Assembly (NCBI RefSeq): GCF_014192155.1
Contig: NZ_JACHXO010000002.1
Span: forward strand, 186,001 to 250,000
Direction: 5' to 3'
From: Roseateles terrae
GTDB lineage: Bacteria > Pseudomonadota > Gammaproteobacteria > Burkholderiales > Burkholderiaceae_C
Length of the DNA stretch: 64,000 bases
The notes under the pieces are model-generated. The model was not told the origin of the DNA, ran no database searches, and worked only from the letters and a program-made list of their open reading frames with translations. Below are positions 35,786-44,182 of the stretch, piece by piece. Within the stretch, counting starts at the first letter, position 1. The number at the start of each line of letters is the position of its first letter. A program made the position numbers and the translations under genes.

Positions 35786-37153
35786 TCAACCCAGCATGGC
35801 CAGGGTGCTGTCGAACAACTGATTGGCCACGGCCACCACCTTCATGTTGGCCTGATACATCTGCTGGTATTGCATCAGGCTGATGGCTTCTTCGTCGGTA
35901 TTGACACCGCTGCTGGACTTCCAGTTTTCTTCTGCCTGGTCCCGCACCGTGGTGGCGGTGGTTTGGGAGGCCTGGTTCAGGCTGCTGGCCACACCGAGCT
36001 TGCCCACCAACTGGGTGAACACGTCGCCGAGCACCACATTGCTCGTGCCGGTGGCGGCGCCCTGGGTGTCGAAGGTGGTCATGGTCAGCGTCTTGTTTTT
36101 CAGGCCGACCAGGGCTGTCAGGTTGCCGCTGTCGCCGCTGACGGTGGCGCTGCTGGAAAAGGCCAGATTCGCGGCGGACAGCCCCGTCAGCTTGAGCCGG
36201 CCGGACGTGGTGTCGAACAGCGGCTGCCCGGGCGTGGCCGCGGGGGGCGCAAAGCCGGCAGCCAGCTGCGTATTGAAGGCATTGCCCAGGCCCAGCGCCA
36301 GTTCGGAGACGGTGGTCGCCATCGGCGTCAACACCTGTTTCTGCAGGTCGGCCAAACCGCCGAGTTGCCCCCCCAGGCCCACGTCGGAAAAGGTGAACTG
36401 GGTACTGGCAAAGCGGATCTTGAGCTGGTCGGGGCCGTCGGTCGTCACGGTGGCTGCGTCCGCCCCGACCACCAGCGGCTGGCCGCCCTTGAGTGAAATG
36501 CTCTTGGCGCCATCCGGCGTCTCCACCACCTGCAGGCTCACCAGCTCGGACAGCGCCTTGATCTTTTCGTCGCGAGCGTCCTGCAGGCCAGCGTCATTGA
36601 CGCCGGCGCTGCGGCCGGCGGAGATCTGCTTGTTCAGCAGCGCGATGTCTGCGGTCAGCGTATTGACTTGGCTCACCACCCCGTCCCGCTGGGAGGCGAT
36701 GGCGGTCTGCTGATTGGCGAACAGTTGCTGCAGGCTGTCAAAACGCTTGACCAGACCATCGGCGGCGGTGATCACCGCTTCGCGCAGCGGGCCGGATTCG
36801 GGCTGCACGCTGGCGGCGTTCAGTGCGGCGAAGAACTGGTCAATGCCCTCATTGATATTGGCGGTGTCGTCCGACATCACCTGTTCCAGCTGAGTCAGAT
36901 AAGCCTGGCCGGCCTTGTACTGCCCGAGGTTGCTGGTCGCCTGCCAGAGCTGCAGATTCTTGTAGCCATCCGAGAAGCGCAACAGGGCCGACACCTGCAC
37001 GCCGGCGCCGCCGCGGGGGGTCTCCAGAGACCCCAGCAGCACGCCCTGGCGGGTATAGCCTGGCGTCATCGCATTGGCGACGTTCTGGCTGGTGGCGTTC
37101 AGGGCTGCCTGGGCGGCCAGGGCACCGGTCAGGCCATTCAGGATGATGCTCAT
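35786..37153 (-). CDS. flgK: flagellar hook-associated protein FlgK
   Basis: FlgK (HAP1), 455 residues, forms the hook-side junction. The conserved start is MSIILNGLTGALAAQAALNA followed by TSQNVANAMTPGYTRQGV, and the C-terminus has GVNTDEEAISLMQYQQMYQA with VVAVANQLFDSTLAMLG. Internal DGVVSQVNTLTADIALLN is typical. It is shorter than the ~550 of E. coli FlgK owing to a reduced variable domain. It lies 14 bp upstream of flgL and 73 bp downstream of flgJ. Substrate of the flagellar export apparatus and client of FlgN. Confidence 0.95.
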   Translation of the reverse strand: MSIILNGLTGALAAQAALNATSQNVANAMTPGYTRQGVLLGSLETPRGGAGVQVSALLRFSDGYKNLQLWQATSNLGQYKAGQAYLTQLEQVMSDDTANINEGIDQFFAALNAASVQPESGPLREAVITAADGLVKRFDSLQQLFANQQTAIASQRDGVVSQVNTLTADIALLNKQISAGRSAGVNDAGLQDARDEKIKALSELVSLQVVETPDGAKSISLKGGQPLVVGADAATVTTDGPDQLKIRFASTQFTFSDVGLGGQLGGLADLQKQVLTPMATTVSELALGLGNAFNTQLAAGFAPPAATPGQPLFDTTSGRLKLTGLSAANLAFSSSATVSGDSGNLTALVGLKNKTLTMTTFDTQGAATGTSNVVLGDVFTQLVGKLGVASSLNQASQTTATTVRDQAEENWKSSSGVNTDEEAISLMQYQQMYQANMKVVAVANQLFDSTLAMLG

Positions 37154-37226
37154 GGCTGGGATGAAGGCAGTTGGGTGGAAAAGGTGACGGCATCACCGCA
37201 TATCCCGGCAAGGGGATTGCGGACGG

Positions 37227-37565
37227 TCACTGCTCCTTCGGAGAAGGCGACCGGGCAGTGCCTTCACTTAAATGCGGCAACACCTGTTTGAGCATCAGGT
37301 CGGCGATGCCGAAGGCGCGTTGCTGGGCTAGGGCATCGGCGACCAGTCCGTCGGCCAGGTCCAGCATGTCCTGGTTGACCCGCTGGCTCTCGGCGCTGTC
37401 TTCGTCGGCCAGGGCCCGGGCGCCGGAGCGCATCTGGCTGATCATCTGCTTGATGAAAAAGGCCTCGAACTTCACGGCGGCGTCGGTGGCCTGGGCCTTG
37501 ACCCGGGCTTCGGGATCAGGCGCAGCGTCGAGCGGCAACGGCGTGCTTTGCGGCAGATCGATCAT
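37227..37565 (-). CDS. flgJ: short FlgJ: rod-binding domain only
   Basis: A 112-residue protein equal to the N-terminal rod-scaffold half of FlgJ. Visible are AVKFEAFFIKQMISQMRSGA and RVNQDMLDLADGLVADALAQ plus AFGIADLMLKQVLPHL, the PF10135 signature. The muramidase domain of the usual ~310-residue FlgJ is missing. The sequence ends cleanly after a short polar tail, so this is a genuine short gene rather than a frameshift. A separate peptidoglycan hydrolase with the missing domain is encoded at 44903-45754. The ATG at 37565 lies 14 bp after flgI. Confidence 0.93.
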   Translation of the reverse strand: MIDLPQSTPLPLDAAPDPEARVKAQATDAAVKFEAFFIKQMISQMRSGARALADEDSAESQRVNQDMLDLADGLVADALAQQRAFGIADLMLKQVLPHLSEGTARSPSPKEQ

Positions 37566-37579
37566 GGCGGTGTCCGTCC

Positions 37580-38677
37580 TCAAATGACCTGAAGCTCGCC
37601 TTCGATGGCACCGGCCTGATCGAGGGCCTGGAGGATGGCCATCAGATCGTCCGGATTGGCACCGATGCTGTTGACCATATCCACGATCGACTGCAGGGAG
37701 GTTCCCGCGGGCCACCGGAACATACGACCGTCGCCCTGATCCACCCGCACCTGGGACTGCGGCACGACCTGCGTCTTCCCCTGGCTGAGCGGATTGGGCT
37801 GACTCACTTGCGGCGTTTCACTGATCACCACCTTGAGCGACCCATGCGACACCGCCGCGGCCCGCACTTTCACACCATCGGCGATGACCACGGTGCCGGT
37901 GCGCGAATTGAAGATCACGCGCGGCAGGGGTGCGGCGGCGTCCACGCTCATGCCTTCCAGCCGGGCCACGAAGGCGACCCGTTCCGTTGCCGATGCGGGT
38001 GCGCGCACCGTGACGCTGGTGCCATCGCGGGTGGCGGCCGTTTCAGCGCCGAAGCGTTCATTCACAGCATTGACGATCTTGGTGGCGGTCTCAAAGCTCG
38101 GGCGCTTCAGGTTCAGCACCACTTCGGGCCGCGTACTGAAGTCCGACTCGATTTCCCGCTCGATGCTGGCGCCATTGGGCACCCGACCCGCCGTGGGCGT
38201 GTTGACGGTGACGCTCGATCCGCTCTGCCCCTGCGCATTCAGGCCAGTCACCACCAGATTGCCTTGAGCCAGCGCATACACCTCGCCGTCCGCAGCATGC
38301 AGCTCGGTCAGCAGCAGCGTACCGCCACGCAGGCTTTTGGCGTCGCCCAATGACGACACCGTCACATCGATGGTCTGCCCGCGCCGATAGCCACTGGGAA
38401 ACGCTGCACTGACCATGACCGCGGCCACATTGCGCGACTTGGCCTCAGTCCGTTCCGGCAGCTTCACACCGAATTGCTTCAGCAGATTGCCCACCGACTG
38501 CCCGGCGAACTTCACCTGGGTGCTGTCGCCGCTGCCATTCAGGCCGACCACCAGCCCATAGCCGAGCAACTGGTTCTCGCGCACGCCTTCCACATTCACC
38601 AGTTGGCGAATGGATTGCGCGGCCTGCGCGCTCAAATTGCAGGCCAGCAGCACCATGCACAACAGAATTCGTTTCAT
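37580..38677 (-). CDS. flgI: flagellar P-ring protein FlgI
   Basis: FlgI, 365 residues, builds the periplasmic P ring around the rod. A Sec signal ([20 protein letters not shown]) precedes the mature protein. Family blocks are [49 protein letters not shown]-like [17 protein letters not shown], and the C-terminal [20 protein letters not shown]. The signal peptide start at 38677 is preferred to a Met ten codons upstream. A 457-bp non-coding gap separates it from flgH, unlike the tight spacing elsewhere in the operon. Confidence 0.97.
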   Translation of the reverse strand: MKRILLCMVLLACNLSAQAAQSIRQLVNVEGVRENQLLGYGLVVGLNGSGDSTQVKFAGQSVGNLLKQFGVKLPERTEAKSRNVAAVMVSAAFPSGYRRGQTIDVTVSSLGDAKSLRGGTLLLTELHAADGEVYALAQGNLVVTGLNAQGQSGSSVTVNTPTAGRVPNGASIEREIESDFSTRPEVVLNLKRPSFETATKIVNAVNERFGAETAATRDGTSVTVRAPASATERVAFVARLEGMSVDAAAPLPRVIFNSRTGTVVIADGVKVRAAAVSHGSLKVVISETPQVSQPNPLSQGKTQVVPQSQVRVDQGDGRMFRWPAGTSLQSIVDMVNSIGANPDDLMAILQALDQAGAIEGELQVI

Positions 38678-38854
38678 CCCTGTCTCCAAAAACGACAGCA
38701 CTCTCATGACTCAGCCCGTCGCAGGCGGTCGCAATCCCGACAACTCACCGTATGCAGCGCTCACCCAGCCAAACCTTAGTCCGCACGACACCTCGACGCC
38801 CGTGCATCTGCCACGACTGCCCAGGTCTTGATGCGGGACAGGGATCGCCGCGCG

Positions 38855-38907
38855 CACAGAGGAAGCGGCATCCCGAGGGCTCGCCCCGCACACAGAGGAA
38901 GCGGCAT
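38855..38907. repeat. direct repeat pair, 36-bp period
   Basis: The 17-mer cacagaggaagcggcat occurs at 38855-38871 and again at 38891-38907, within longer similar flanks (cccgagggctcg and ctcgaggactcc). It lies beside the long inverted repeat in the flgH-flgI gap. Confidence 0.85.
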
Positions 38908-38979
38908 CTCGAGGACTCCCCCAGTCACCACGTCAAAGAAGTATTTCTCCCCTCCCACCAACAAGCTCGGTGGTGGTGG

Positions 38980-39083
38980 GAGGGAGGGGATTGGGGCCCT
39001 GTTTCCGTAAGTATTAGGAATGAATGACCGGCGGAGCCGGGCAGAAGGGACATGGAGGAAACAGGGCCCCAATCCCCTCCCTC
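38980..39083. repeat. 27-bp perfect inverted repeat (large stem-loop)
   Basis: Positions 38980-39006 are the exact reverse complement of 39057-39083. The 50-bp spacer contains a smaller CCGGC/GCCGG-type hairpin around 39028-39040. On RNA this would form a very stable stem with no T-tract. It could be an operon processing or attenuation element, or a small mobile repeat. Confidence 0.92.
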
Positions 39084-39134
39084 AGCGCTCCACCCCAACA
39101 CCCCCCAAAAAACACCTACGAAGCGCCCCCCAAA

Positions 39135-39800
39135 TCAAATCGGTGCCCAAGGCGACACAAACCACCTCGACAACCACCCCGGCGTATTCGCATCCGCCAG
39201 CGCCCCTCTTCCGCTGTAAAGGATTCGGGCATTAGCCACCCGCTGCGAGGACACCCGGTTCTCGCTGTCCACATCGGCGGGCCTCACGTATCCCGCGACC
39301 CGCACCAGCTCTTCGCCTTGATTCAACGTGAGGCTCTTTTCCCCCGCCACCCGCAGCAACCCGTTCCCCATCACTTCCTGCACGACCACCGTAATGGCCC
39401 CTTGCAGCGTGTTGTGCTGCGAGCTGGCCGCGCTGCCATTGAAGCCCCGCTCGGCGCCCAATCCATACGCCCGGGTTTTTCCATTCAGATCGAGGTTGAA
39501 GCCGGCGCTGCTGTCCTTGCCCATTTGGGTATCGGCCTTCTTCGACGCCTGGGTGGCTTCTTCCAGCACCACCGTCAACACATCCCCCGAGCGAAACGCC
39601 CGCGTATCCGCAATCAGACTGGCGCTTCGCCCGGCCACGAACACCCCGCCCCCGGCAGGCCGGGGCGTCGCGGCAATCGGCAACGGCACTGACCCGGGAT
39701 CATTGCTGGGCCACTGCGGCGGCTCGATCGCGCTACAGGCCGACAACAGCACCAGCACCGCGCCAGCGGCCCCCATCAGCAGTGTGCGAGCGGCTGCCAT
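39135..39800 (-). CDS. flgH: flagellar L-ring lipoprotein FlgH
   Basis: FlgH, 221 residues, forms the outer-membrane L ring. A lipoprotein signal with lipobox LLSAC (Cys22) is followed by family blocks GSVPLPIAATPRPAGGGVFV, SLIADTRAFRSGDVLTVVLE, EATQASKKADTQMG and VVVQEVMGNGLLRVAGEKSL, with the C-terminal ADVDSENRVSSQRVANARI and SGRGALADANTPGWLSRWF. It starts 2 bp from the flgG stop. The long gap that follows separates it from flgI. Confidence 0.97.
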   Translation of the reverse strand: MAAARTLLMGAAGAVLVLLSACSAIEPPQWPSNDPGSVPLPIAATPRPAGGGVFVAGRSASLIADTRAFRSGDVLTVVLEEATQASKKADTQMGKDSSAGFNLDLNGKTRAYGLGAERGFNGSAASSQHNTLQGAITVVVQEVMGNGLLRVAGEKSLTLNQGEELVRVAGYVRPADVDSENRVSSQRVANARILYSGRGALADANTPGWLSRWFVSPWAPI

Positions 39801-39802
39801 GA

Positions 39803-40591
39803 TCAGCGCGCCGCCTGCGCCAGCACCTGAAGCATGTTGTCCGCAGCGGACAGCACCTTCGTGTTCATCTCATAGGTGCGCTGAGCGGCGATCATGTCCA
39901 CCATCTCTTCCACCACCTGCACATTCGAGCCTTCCAGCGCCCCCTGCTTCAGCGTGCCCAGACCGTTTTCCCCTGGCACTCCTTCGGTCGGCGTCCCACT
40001 GGCCACCGACTCCTGGAACAGGTTGTCGCCCAGCGCCATCAGCCCGGCCGGATTCAGGAAATTCGTCAACCGCAACTGGCCCAGTTCCGTCGGCGTCGCA
40101 CTGCCCGCCACCCGCGCCGTCACCACGCCGTTCTCGCCAATGGTGACGGCCGTTGCATTCGCCGGCACCGTGATCTCCGGCTGAATTCGCAGCCCATGTG
40201 CATTCACCAGTCGTCCATCGGCATTGATCTGCAGCTGGCCGGCCCGGGTGTAGGCCGCGCGGCCATCCGGCCCTTCCACCTGCAGGAAACCATTGCCGAC
40301 GATCGCCACATCCAGGCTCTGCCCGGTGGACTGCAGGCTGCCATTGGTGAACACCTTCTGCGTGCCCACCAGCCGAGTGCCATTGCCCAGCTGCACGCCG
40401 GTCGGCGCGGCGGTGCCGTCTGAAGCCTGCGCGCCCGGCTGCCGTTCCACCTGATAGAACAGGTCTTCAAACATCACCCGGTCGCGCTTGAAGCCCACCG
40501 TGTTCACGTTCGCGAGGTTGTTGGCAATGGCCTGCAGCTTGGCATCCTGGGCCTGCACGCCGGTCTTGCTGATCCACATGGCTGGGTTCAT
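39803..40591 (-). CDS. flgG: flagellar distal rod protein FlgG
   Basis: FlgG, 262 residues, makes the distal rod. The N-terminus MWISKTGVQAQDAKLQAIAN with NLANVNTVGFKRDRVMFEDL, the DG-F--V motif GNGFLQVEGPDGRAAYTRAG, and the C-terminal EGSNVQVVEEMVDMIAAQRT with YEMNTKVLSAADNMLQ are all canonical. Length equals the usual 260. It lies 28 bp downstream of flgF. There is no basal-body ambiguity: the ERQPGAQASDGT insertion is the FlgG-specific L-stretch region. Confidence 0.98.
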   Translation of the reverse strand: MNPAMWISKTGVQAQDAKLQAIANNLANVNTVGFKRDRVMFEDLFYQVERQPGAQASDGTAAPTGVQLGNGTRLVGTQKVFTNGSLQSTGQSLDVAIVGNGFLQVEGPDGRAAYTRAGQLQINADGRLVNAHGLRIQPEITVPANATAVTIGENGVVTARVAGSATPTELGQLRLTNFLNPAGLMALGDNLFQESVASGTPTEGVPGENGLGTLKQGALEGSNVQVVEEMVDMIAAQRTYEMNTKVLSAADNMLQVLAQAAR

Positions 40592-40619
40592 GAAGCACTC
40601 CTTTGCTTGATCTGGGTCG

Positions 40620-41354
40620 TCATTCGCGCATCAGACGGTCGCCGGCATCGGCCATTCCGTCGGTCGCTTTGTAGAGCCGCATCTGCAGCTCGAAATCCCG
40701 CGCGAGATTCATCGTGGCCACCATCTCTTCCACCGCGGACACATTGCTGGATTCGACCTTGCCCGCGGCTACCTGGACCGACGGGTCGCTGTCCGGCGTC
40801 TCGCCATTGCGTGTCACCAGCAGACCGGCCTCGTTCTTGGTCAGCGTTGCAAAGTCCGGCTTGACCAGCTTGAGCTTGTCCACCGGCTGCATCTCGGTCG
40901 CACCGCCGCTCAGGATGGAGATCGTGCCGTCCGCCAACACTTCCAGCCGGTCATGGGGCGGCAGCACGATCGGGCCGCCCTCCCCCAACACCGCATGCCG
41001 GCCCAGCATCAGCCGGCCCTCGGCATCCAGCGTGAAGGTGCCGGCGCGGGTGTAGGCCTCGCGGCCGTCCGGCCCGTCCTGCGCCACTGCAAACAGACCG
41101 TCGCCCTGCAGCGCCAGATCCAGCTCGCGGCCGGTTTCCCGCTGGCTGCCGGCCCGGGCGCTGATCACGTCCGAGCGCTCCTGGGCCAGATGGCGGGCGT
41201 CGTAGCCGTAGCCTTTCACCTGCGCCGCGCTGGCCTGTTCCAGGTTGGCCCGGAAGCCGGCCGTCTCCAGGTTGGCCAGATTGTTGGCATGCACCGACTG
41301 CGCGCGCTGGATGCGCTCCGCGCCGCTCATCACCGTGTAGATCAGGGCGTCCAT
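40620..41354 (-). CDS. flgF: flagellar proximal rod protein FlgF
   Basis: FlgF, 244 residues, a proximal rod component. The start MDALIYTVMSGAERIQRAQS with VHANNLANLETAGFRANLEQ, the motif QGDGLFAVAQDGPDGREAYT and the end ESSNVSAVEEMVATMNLARD with FELQMRLYKATDGMADAGDR are family-typical. Lower similarity to FlgG and the MDALIYT start distinguish it. It lies 9 bp from flgE in the same operon. Confidence 0.97.
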   Translation of the reverse strand: MDALIYTVMSGAERIQRAQSVHANNLANLETAGFRANLEQASAAQVKGYGYDARHLAQERSDVISARAGSQRETGRELDLALQGDGLFAVAQDGPDGREAYTRAGTFTLDAEGRLMLGRHAVLGEGGPIVLPPHDRLEVLADGTISILSGGATEMQPVDKLKLVKPDFATLTKNEAGLLVTRNGETPDSDPSVQVAAGKVESSNVSAVEEMVATMNLARDFELQMRLYKATDGMADAGDRLMRE

Positions 41355-41363
41355 GGCGGGTCC

Positions 41364-42572
41364 TTAGACGGCCTGCATCAGGGCCTGCATCACATCGTTC
41401 TCGGTGGAGATCACCTTGGTGTTGGCCTGATAGTTGCGCTGCGCGCTCATCAGGTTGACCAGTTCCCCGGTGATGTCCACATTCGACTGCTCCAGCGAAC
41501 CGGCGGCCAGCTTGCCGGCCGTGCCTGCGCCCGGACGCGAATACAGCGCCACACCGCTGGCCTGACTGGACGACCAGCTGGTCTCGCTCAGCGGCGTGAG
41601 GCCGCTTTCGTTGGCGAAGGTCGCCACCGCCAACGTGCCCACCGTCTGCTTCTCGCCATTGCTGTAGGTGGCCACCAGCGAGCCGTCTTCGCTGATGCTG
41701 GTGCCGGTGAGCGTGCCGGCGGCGTAGCCGTCGGTGGCGTTGGTCAGCGTCGTGGTGTCGCCAGCGAATTGCGTGGTGCCGGTGTAGTCGATGGCCAGGG
41801 CCATCGCGGCGGCACCGTTGGTGGGCGTGGCATTGAGCGTCACGGCCGGCACAGCCGTCAGCTGACCTTGCGCATTGAAGCTGAGGGTGGCGCCGACGCC
41901 CGCCGGGGCGGCGCCGTCGAAGCTGAAGTAGGCATCCGCCGTGCCGGTGCCGGTCTTCACAAAGTACTGCGTCACGCTGTGCTTGGTGCCCAGCGAGTCA
42001 TACACCACCGAGGTCACCGAGCTGTTGTAGGTGAGCGGATCATCCTTGTTGAAAGGCGCGGCGGTGGGCACCGTCCAGTCGGCGCTCAGGTTGCCGTTGA
42101 AGTTGAGCTTCTGGCTGGCCTGCGCGGGGATCTGGCCGGTGGCCACCTTCAAATCCCCAAAGGCGCCGAGGCCAGCGCCCTCCACCGGCTTGCCATTGGC
42201 GTCCAGCACCGCGGCGTAGCCCTGCGCCTTGCGGCCCATGCTGTCGATGACGAAGCCGTTCTTGTCCACACTGAAGATGCCCACGCGGGTGAACACCGTC
42301 TGGCCGGCATCGTCCTTCACCGGGAAGAAGCCGCGGCCCTGGATCATGGCGTCCATGCCACGACCGGTGTTGAACAGGCCGCCGCCGATGTCGATGCTCT
42401 GCGACTGCGAGCTGGCTTCCACGCCGTTGGCATGGCTGTCGGCATACATCGCCGAGAAGTTGGTGCGGCTCGACTTGAAGCCGTAGGTGCCGGAGTTGGC
42501 GATGTTGTTGCTGATGGTCTCCAGGCTGGCGTTGACGGCGTTGATGCCGGAGCGTGCGATTTCGAAACTCAT
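41364..42572 (-). CDS. flgE: flagellar hook protein FlgE
   Basis: FlgE, 402 residues, the hook subunit. The N-terminus MSFEIARSGINAVNASLETI with SNNIANSGTYGFKSSRTNFS, FNTGRGMDAMIQGRGFFPVK, and the C-terminal LEQSNVDITGELVNLMSAQR with NYQANTKVISTENDVMQALM identify it. A variable D2 domain occupies about residues 140-300. A strong ribosome-binding site, GGAGG, is five bases before the ATG. The gap before it carries a 12-bp tandem repeat. Confidence 0.98.
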   Translation of the reverse strand: MSFEIARSGINAVNASLETISNNIANSGTYGFKSSRTNFSAMYADSHANGVEASSQSQSIDIGGGLFNTGRGMDAMIQGRGFFPVKDDAGQTVFTRVGIFSVDKNGFVIDSMGRKAQGYAAVLDANGKPVEGAGLGAFGDLKVATGQIPAQASQKLNFNGNLSADWTVPTAAPFNKDDPLTYNSSVTSVVYDSLGTKHSVTQYFVKTGTGTADAYFSFDGAAPAGVGATLSFNAQGQLTAVPAVTLNATPTNGAAAMALAIDYTGTTQFAGDTTTLTNATDGYAAGTLTGTSISEDGSLVATYSNGEKQTVGTLAVATFANESGLTPLSETSWSSSQASGVALYSRPGAGTAGKLAAGSLEQSNVDITGELVNLMSAQRNYQANTKVISTENDVMQALMQAV

Positions 42573-42589
42573 GAGGGCCTCCGTGGGAC

Positions 42590-42661
42590 GGTTGAGCGGA
42601 CGATTGGGTGGACGTTTGAGTGGACGTTTGAGTGGACGTTTGGACGGACGATTCAGCGGAC
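42590..42661. repeat. 12-bp tandem repeat, six units, between flgD and flgE
   Basis: Six 12-bp units start at 42590, 42602, 42614, 42626, 42638 and 42650, most similar to gtttgagtggac and each ending in ggac. Copies three and four are identical. The block ends 18 bp before the flgE start, just clear of its ribosome-binding site. Confidence 0.9.
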
Positions 42662-42690
42662 TGCTGGGAGGGGAAACGGCCGGACCCGGC

Positions 42691-43344
42691 TCAGTTGCCC
42701 GAGCGGCCCTTGAACTGGGTGATGGCCTGGCTGGTGACTTCTCCCACCCCGGCCAGTTGCAGCATGACGTTGCCGTCGGCGGACAGCCGCACGCCGTCCA
42801 GGCGGGCCAGCGTCTCCATCGTCACGCTCTGCCTGTTCTGGGTTTCCACGCTGACGGTGTAGGTGCCGTTGCCCAGGCCGAGCTTGGCGGGATCCAGGGT
42901 GTAGGCCTGCTCACCACGGCTCATCGACCCCAGCTCCACCCGCTGCGCCCGGCCGTCGCTGCCGGTGATCACCAGCGTGTTGGCGGGACTGGACGAATCG
43001 AGGGTGAAGCGCAAGTCCACCGGCTGGCCCGACAGCGACACCGACGACACCGCCGCCTGCAGCGTCGAGCCGACCTGCGCGCCGAGCGTCATCAGCTGCA
43101 GGCTGGCCAGCATGCTGGTGTTGGTCTGGCCTTGCGAGGTCAGTTGCTGCATCGACTCGACCTGGCTCAACTGCGTCAACTGGCTGACGAACTGCGACGG
43201 ATCCTGCGGGGCCAGCGGGTCCTGGTTCTTGATCTGGGCCACCAGCAGCGTGGTGAACAGCGTGCTCAGCTCGCCATTGCCGGCGATGCTGGCGCCGCTG
43301 GCGGTGTTGCTGCTGGAAGAGGTGTTGGTGACGGCGGTGCTCAT
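42691..43344 (-). CDS. flgD: flagellar hook assembly cap FlgD
   Basis: FlgD, 217 residues, caps the growing hook. The conserved N-terminal segment LSTLFTTLLVAQIKNQDPLA with PQDPSQFVSQLTQLSQVESM and NTSMLASLQLMTLGAQVG is followed by a FlgD Ig/tudor-like domain, with GSMSRGEQAYTLDPAKLGLG near residue 150. The N-terminus is Ser/Thr-rich. It is 26 bp from flgC. Exported via the flagellar apparatus and removed after hook completion. Confidence 0.96.
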   Translation of the reverse strand: MSTAVTNTSSSSNTASGASIAGNGELSTLFTTLLVAQIKNQDPLAPQDPSQFVSQLTQLSQVESMQQLTSQGQTNTSMLASLQLMTLGAQVGSTLQAAVSSVSLSGQPVDLRFTLDSSSPANTLVITGSDGRAQRVELGSMSRGEQAYTLDPAKLGLGNGTYTVSVETQNRQSVTMETLARLDGVRLSADGNVMLQLAGVGEVTSQAITQFKGRSGN

Positions 43345-43370
43345 GGGGGGCTCCGTGACAAAGAGGGATT

Positions 43371-43796
43371 TCAGCTTTCGCCCAGGCGCAGCAGGGACTG
43401 CTGCATGGACTTCACCCGGGACAGCACTTCGACATTGGTCTCGAAGGCGCGGGAGGCGGACAACATGTCGGTCATCTCCGCCACCGGATTCACATTCGGA
43501 TAGAAGACCTCGCCGTTTTCATTGGCCAGCGGGTTCTCCGGTTCATAGGCCTTGCGCAGCGGCTCCTGGCTTTCCACCACATCCAGCACCTGCACCCGTG
43601 CGCCGGCCAGTTGCTGCTCACCCAGGCCCTCGCGGGCGGCGAGCGCCGCAAACACCGGCTTGCGGGCGTGATAGGTGCTGGTCTCGCTGCCGGCGGCGGA
43701 CTGGGCATTGGCCAGGTTGCTGGCAATGGTGTTGAGCCGCACCGTCTGGGCGGACATTGCCGACCCGGCGATCTGGCTGATCTGCTTGAATGACAT
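43371..43796 (-). CDS. flgC: flagellar proximal rod protein FlgC
   Basis: FlgC, 141 residues. The start MSFKQISQIAGSAMSAQTVR with LNTIASNLANAQSAAGSE, YHARKPVFAAL, and the C-terminal YPNVNPVAEMTDMLSASRAF with ETNVEVLSRVKSMQQSLLRL match FlgC rod proteins, including the VNPVxEMxxM variant. Spacing to flgB is 11 bp. It forms the proximal rod with FlgB and FlgF. Confidence 0.97.
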   Translation of the reverse strand: MSFKQISQIAGSAMSAQTVRLNTIASNLANAQSAAGSETSTYHARKPVFAALAAREGLGEQQLAGARVQVLDVVESQEPLRKAYEPENPLANENGEVFYPNVNPVAEMTDMLSASRAFETNVEVLSRVKSMQQSLLRLGES

Positions 43797-43807
43797 GGCG
43801 GGCTCCC

Positions 43808-44182
43808 TTATTGACCGTCAATGGCCTTGGCCAGACCCTTGAGCTTCATGTTCACGAAGGTCAGGCTGGTCTGGAAATCCAGGGCGTTCTGCGCGAAAGA
43901 CGCCTGCTCCACACCGAGCTCGACGGTGTTGCCGTCCTGCGAGGGGTGGTAGGGGACGCGGTACAGCAGGTCCTGCCCGCTGGTGTCCAGCGGCAGTTCC
44001 TGGGCGAATCCGTCACCGGCGCCCAGGGCGGAGGTCAGCGACGCGGCAAAATCCATGTCCCGCGCCTGATACCCTGGCGTGCTGACGTTGGCGATATTGG
44101 AGGCCAGCACCTTGGTCCGCTCCGCGCGCAGGCGCAGTGCGTCGTCGTGCACACCGGCCGCCTTGCTGAAATCGATGCTCAT
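43808..44182 (-). CDS. flgB: flagellar proximal rod protein FlgB
   Basis: FlgB, 124 residues, the first rod subunit. The conserved region DALRLRAERTKVLASNIANV with STPGYQARDMDF follows MSIDFSKAAG. AAGGGGAA lies upstream of its ATG (44182-44180). That ATG overlaps the flgA start on the other strand within the same CATG, so its upstream promoter must lie inside flgA. It begins the minus-strand operon flgBCDEFGHIJKL. Confidence 0.97.
   Translation of the reverse strand: MSIDFSKAAGVHDDALRLRAERTKVLASNIANVSTPGYQARDMDFAASLTSALGAGDGFAQELPLDTSGQDLLYRVPYHPSQDGNTVELGVEQASFAQNALDFQTSLTFVNMKLKGLAKAIDGQ

Larger units (their letters stand above)
38678..39134. other. 457-bp non-coding gap inside the flg operon (flgH to flgI)
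   Basis: No coding frame here is convincing. The gap holds a 36-bp-spaced direct repeat at 38855-38907, a CCCACCA/TGGTGGG hairpin at 38954-38980, and a long inverted repeat at 38980-39083 (listed separately). Its position between flgH and flgI, both parts of one ring system, means any terminator or processing site would change FlgI, FlgJ, FlgK and FlgL relative to upstream genes. Confidence 0.8.

Noticed and set aside
37227-37565. flgJ as a truncated pseudogene.
   Set aside because: The rod-binding domain is complete, the reading frame ends cleanly, and the missing domain is encoded by another intact gene.
40953-42713. A 586-residue plus-strand frame opposite flgE/flgF.
   Set aside because: FlgE and FlgF are unambiguous on the minus strand.
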